Shown here in pieces: positions 45,639 to 46,572 of a stretch of 46,572 nt of DNA. The stretch is taken from positions 1-46,572 of the IMG/VR virus record IMGVR_UViG_3300036851_000258; one strand, given 5' to 3'. The notes beneath the pieces are model-generated. The model made no database searches. It was given only the letters and a program-made list of their open reading frames with translations, and was not told the origin of the DNA. A program made the translations under genes and the position numbers. The stretch comes from a virus. Position 1 is the first letter of the stretch, and each line of letters opens with the position of its first letter.

Positions 45639-46572
45639 TGCCCGGCGCACTCGGAACGACACCGGCCACACAGTCCATCGCCTACGAAGGTGAGGGCGGC
45701 GGCGCGCCCACGACCGCACAGTATATCGTCGGTGCGATTGATGCCGGATTGAGCGCCGAGCGGGTTGTGACTGGCAATACTTGGATCGTCGGTGATACCA
45801 GTGTCGCCGGGCAATGCAAGTGGAACATCGTTGACGCCAGCATAGGCACAACGCAACTGGAGAATCTGTAGGTGACGACCGGCAAGATCGCGGCCGACGC
45901 CATCACCTATGCCAAGTTGCAGAATGTGAGTGCAACGAACAGGCTGCTTGGGCGGTCCACGTCGGGCGCTGGAGACGTAGAGGAAATTGGTTTGGTGGGC
46001 GACGTGACGGTGGCCGGTAACATCGCCACTATAGCGAATGATGCCGTGACGTTCGCTAAGATGCAGAATCTATCCGGTAGCACGCGGTTTGTCGGCAGGT
46101 TCTCGACGGGTGCTGGCGATGCGGAGGATTTAAGCGGCGCGTCGGCCACGCAGATGCTCTCGGCGGTCACATCGGCGGCACAGGGCGTGGCTCCAGCATC
46201 CGGTGGCGGCACGACTAACTTTCTGCGGGCCGACATAACGTGGGCGGCACCACCCGGAGGTGGCGGTGCGGACGCAGATATAACCAGAATTTCCGGTAAT
46301 TCCGGGGTTGCTGGTAACACGATTACTTGGCAGGTGTTGACCGGAAGTTCCACTACATCCGGCGTAACACCCGGCATAGTAATGACTACCAGCGGCGTCG
46401 GCTCTGGAACCTGGAGATTCAATTACCTGCTGCGCTTTGGTACTTCCGCCACAACCACTGGAGTCAAGTTCAATGTGAACCATACGAACACAACGACAAA
46501 CTTTGCTTCGGCGTGGAGGTATGTTGATTCTGGAGCCGCAGCCTCAACTGGAGTAGCCGACGATATTACCGG
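45638..46572 (+). CDS. Tail fibre protein, 5' part, interrupted by an amber codon (partial)
   Basis: ATG 45638 overlaps the previous stop. The frame has TAG at 45869-45871, giving a 77-aa product, then continues from GTG 45872 to the window end in the same frame. The two parts look like one protein: IGTTQLENL-stop-VTTGKIAADAITYAKLQN is a normal fibre repeat (…AKL/AKM, LLGRSTSGAGD, FVGRFSTGAGD) with one codon replaced. Readthrough, reinitiation at GTG (GGAG nine bases before it) or a sequence error are possible. The 3' end probably continues at base 1. Confidence 0.6.

Noticed and set aside
1-46572. Global reassignment of TAG
   Set aside because: Many genes end in TAG followed by correctly spaced starts of the next gene, so only a local readthrough can be considered.
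1-46572. CRISPR array or insertion sequence
   Set aside because: No evenly spaced long direct repeats, and no transposase-like protein or IS-type terminal repeats were seen.

Overview
The window looks like almost the whole genome of a tailed double-stranded DNA phage, probably a podovirus (short tail), in GC-rich DNA with strong AGGAGG ribosome sites and sigma70-type promoters. That suggests a bacterial host with a standard housekeeping sigma factor; the host itself cannot be named. The podovirus reading rests on a 656-aa portal, a gp4-like adaptor, a nozzle-like protein, tail spikes, no tape measure or tail tube, and three long ejection-protein-like genes. The first 99 bases are the 3' end of a tail-fibre gene whose 5' part runs off the right end, so the two ends are probably neighbours in a circular or circularly permuted genome of about 46.6 kb.

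Layout. (1) Rightward late unit, 27936 to 46572 and on through 1-4860: possible small terminase, large terminase, beta-rich decoration-like proteins, a glycosyltransferase, portal, an inserted HNH gene, scaffold, major capsid protein and terminator, adaptor, two paralogous tail spikes, nozzle, tail fibres, three ejection-protein candidates and a membrane-anchored HExxH protein. (2) Leftward unit from a strong promoter at 17345-17317 down to 5062: many small Cys-rich proteins, then a Sak4-like ATPase, a PD-(D/E)XK nuclease, an ERCC4 nuclease and a Dam methylase, then lysis genes (M23 endolysin, metallophosphoesterase, holin-like and spanin-like membrane proteins). (3) Short rightward unit 17406-18864: promoter, possible leader peptide with alternative hairpins, RepA-like ATPase, endonuclease VII. 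(4) Leftward unit 21146-18876: eleven very small genes. (5) Leftward unit 27894-21657: an XRE regulator, then four glycosyltransferases, an FkbM-like methyltransferase, a radical SAM/SPASM enzyme, small zinc and membrane proteins and an unusual tRNA-like element.

How it may work together. No DNA or RNA polymerase, integrase or canonical replicative helicase is visible, so replication probably uses host enzymes with RepA-like and recombination functions. The XRE gene and the late unit leave from two back-to-back promoters that share one -35 box (TTGTCAA), which gives a simple switch between the sugar/SAM cassette and virion production. The most unusual signals are: the tRNA-like element; an in-frame amber codon in the tail-fibre gene; three genes whose best start is CTG or ACG; a leader ORF with an SD-sequestering hairpin before the RepA-like gene; and the radical SAM plus glycosyltransferase cassette.
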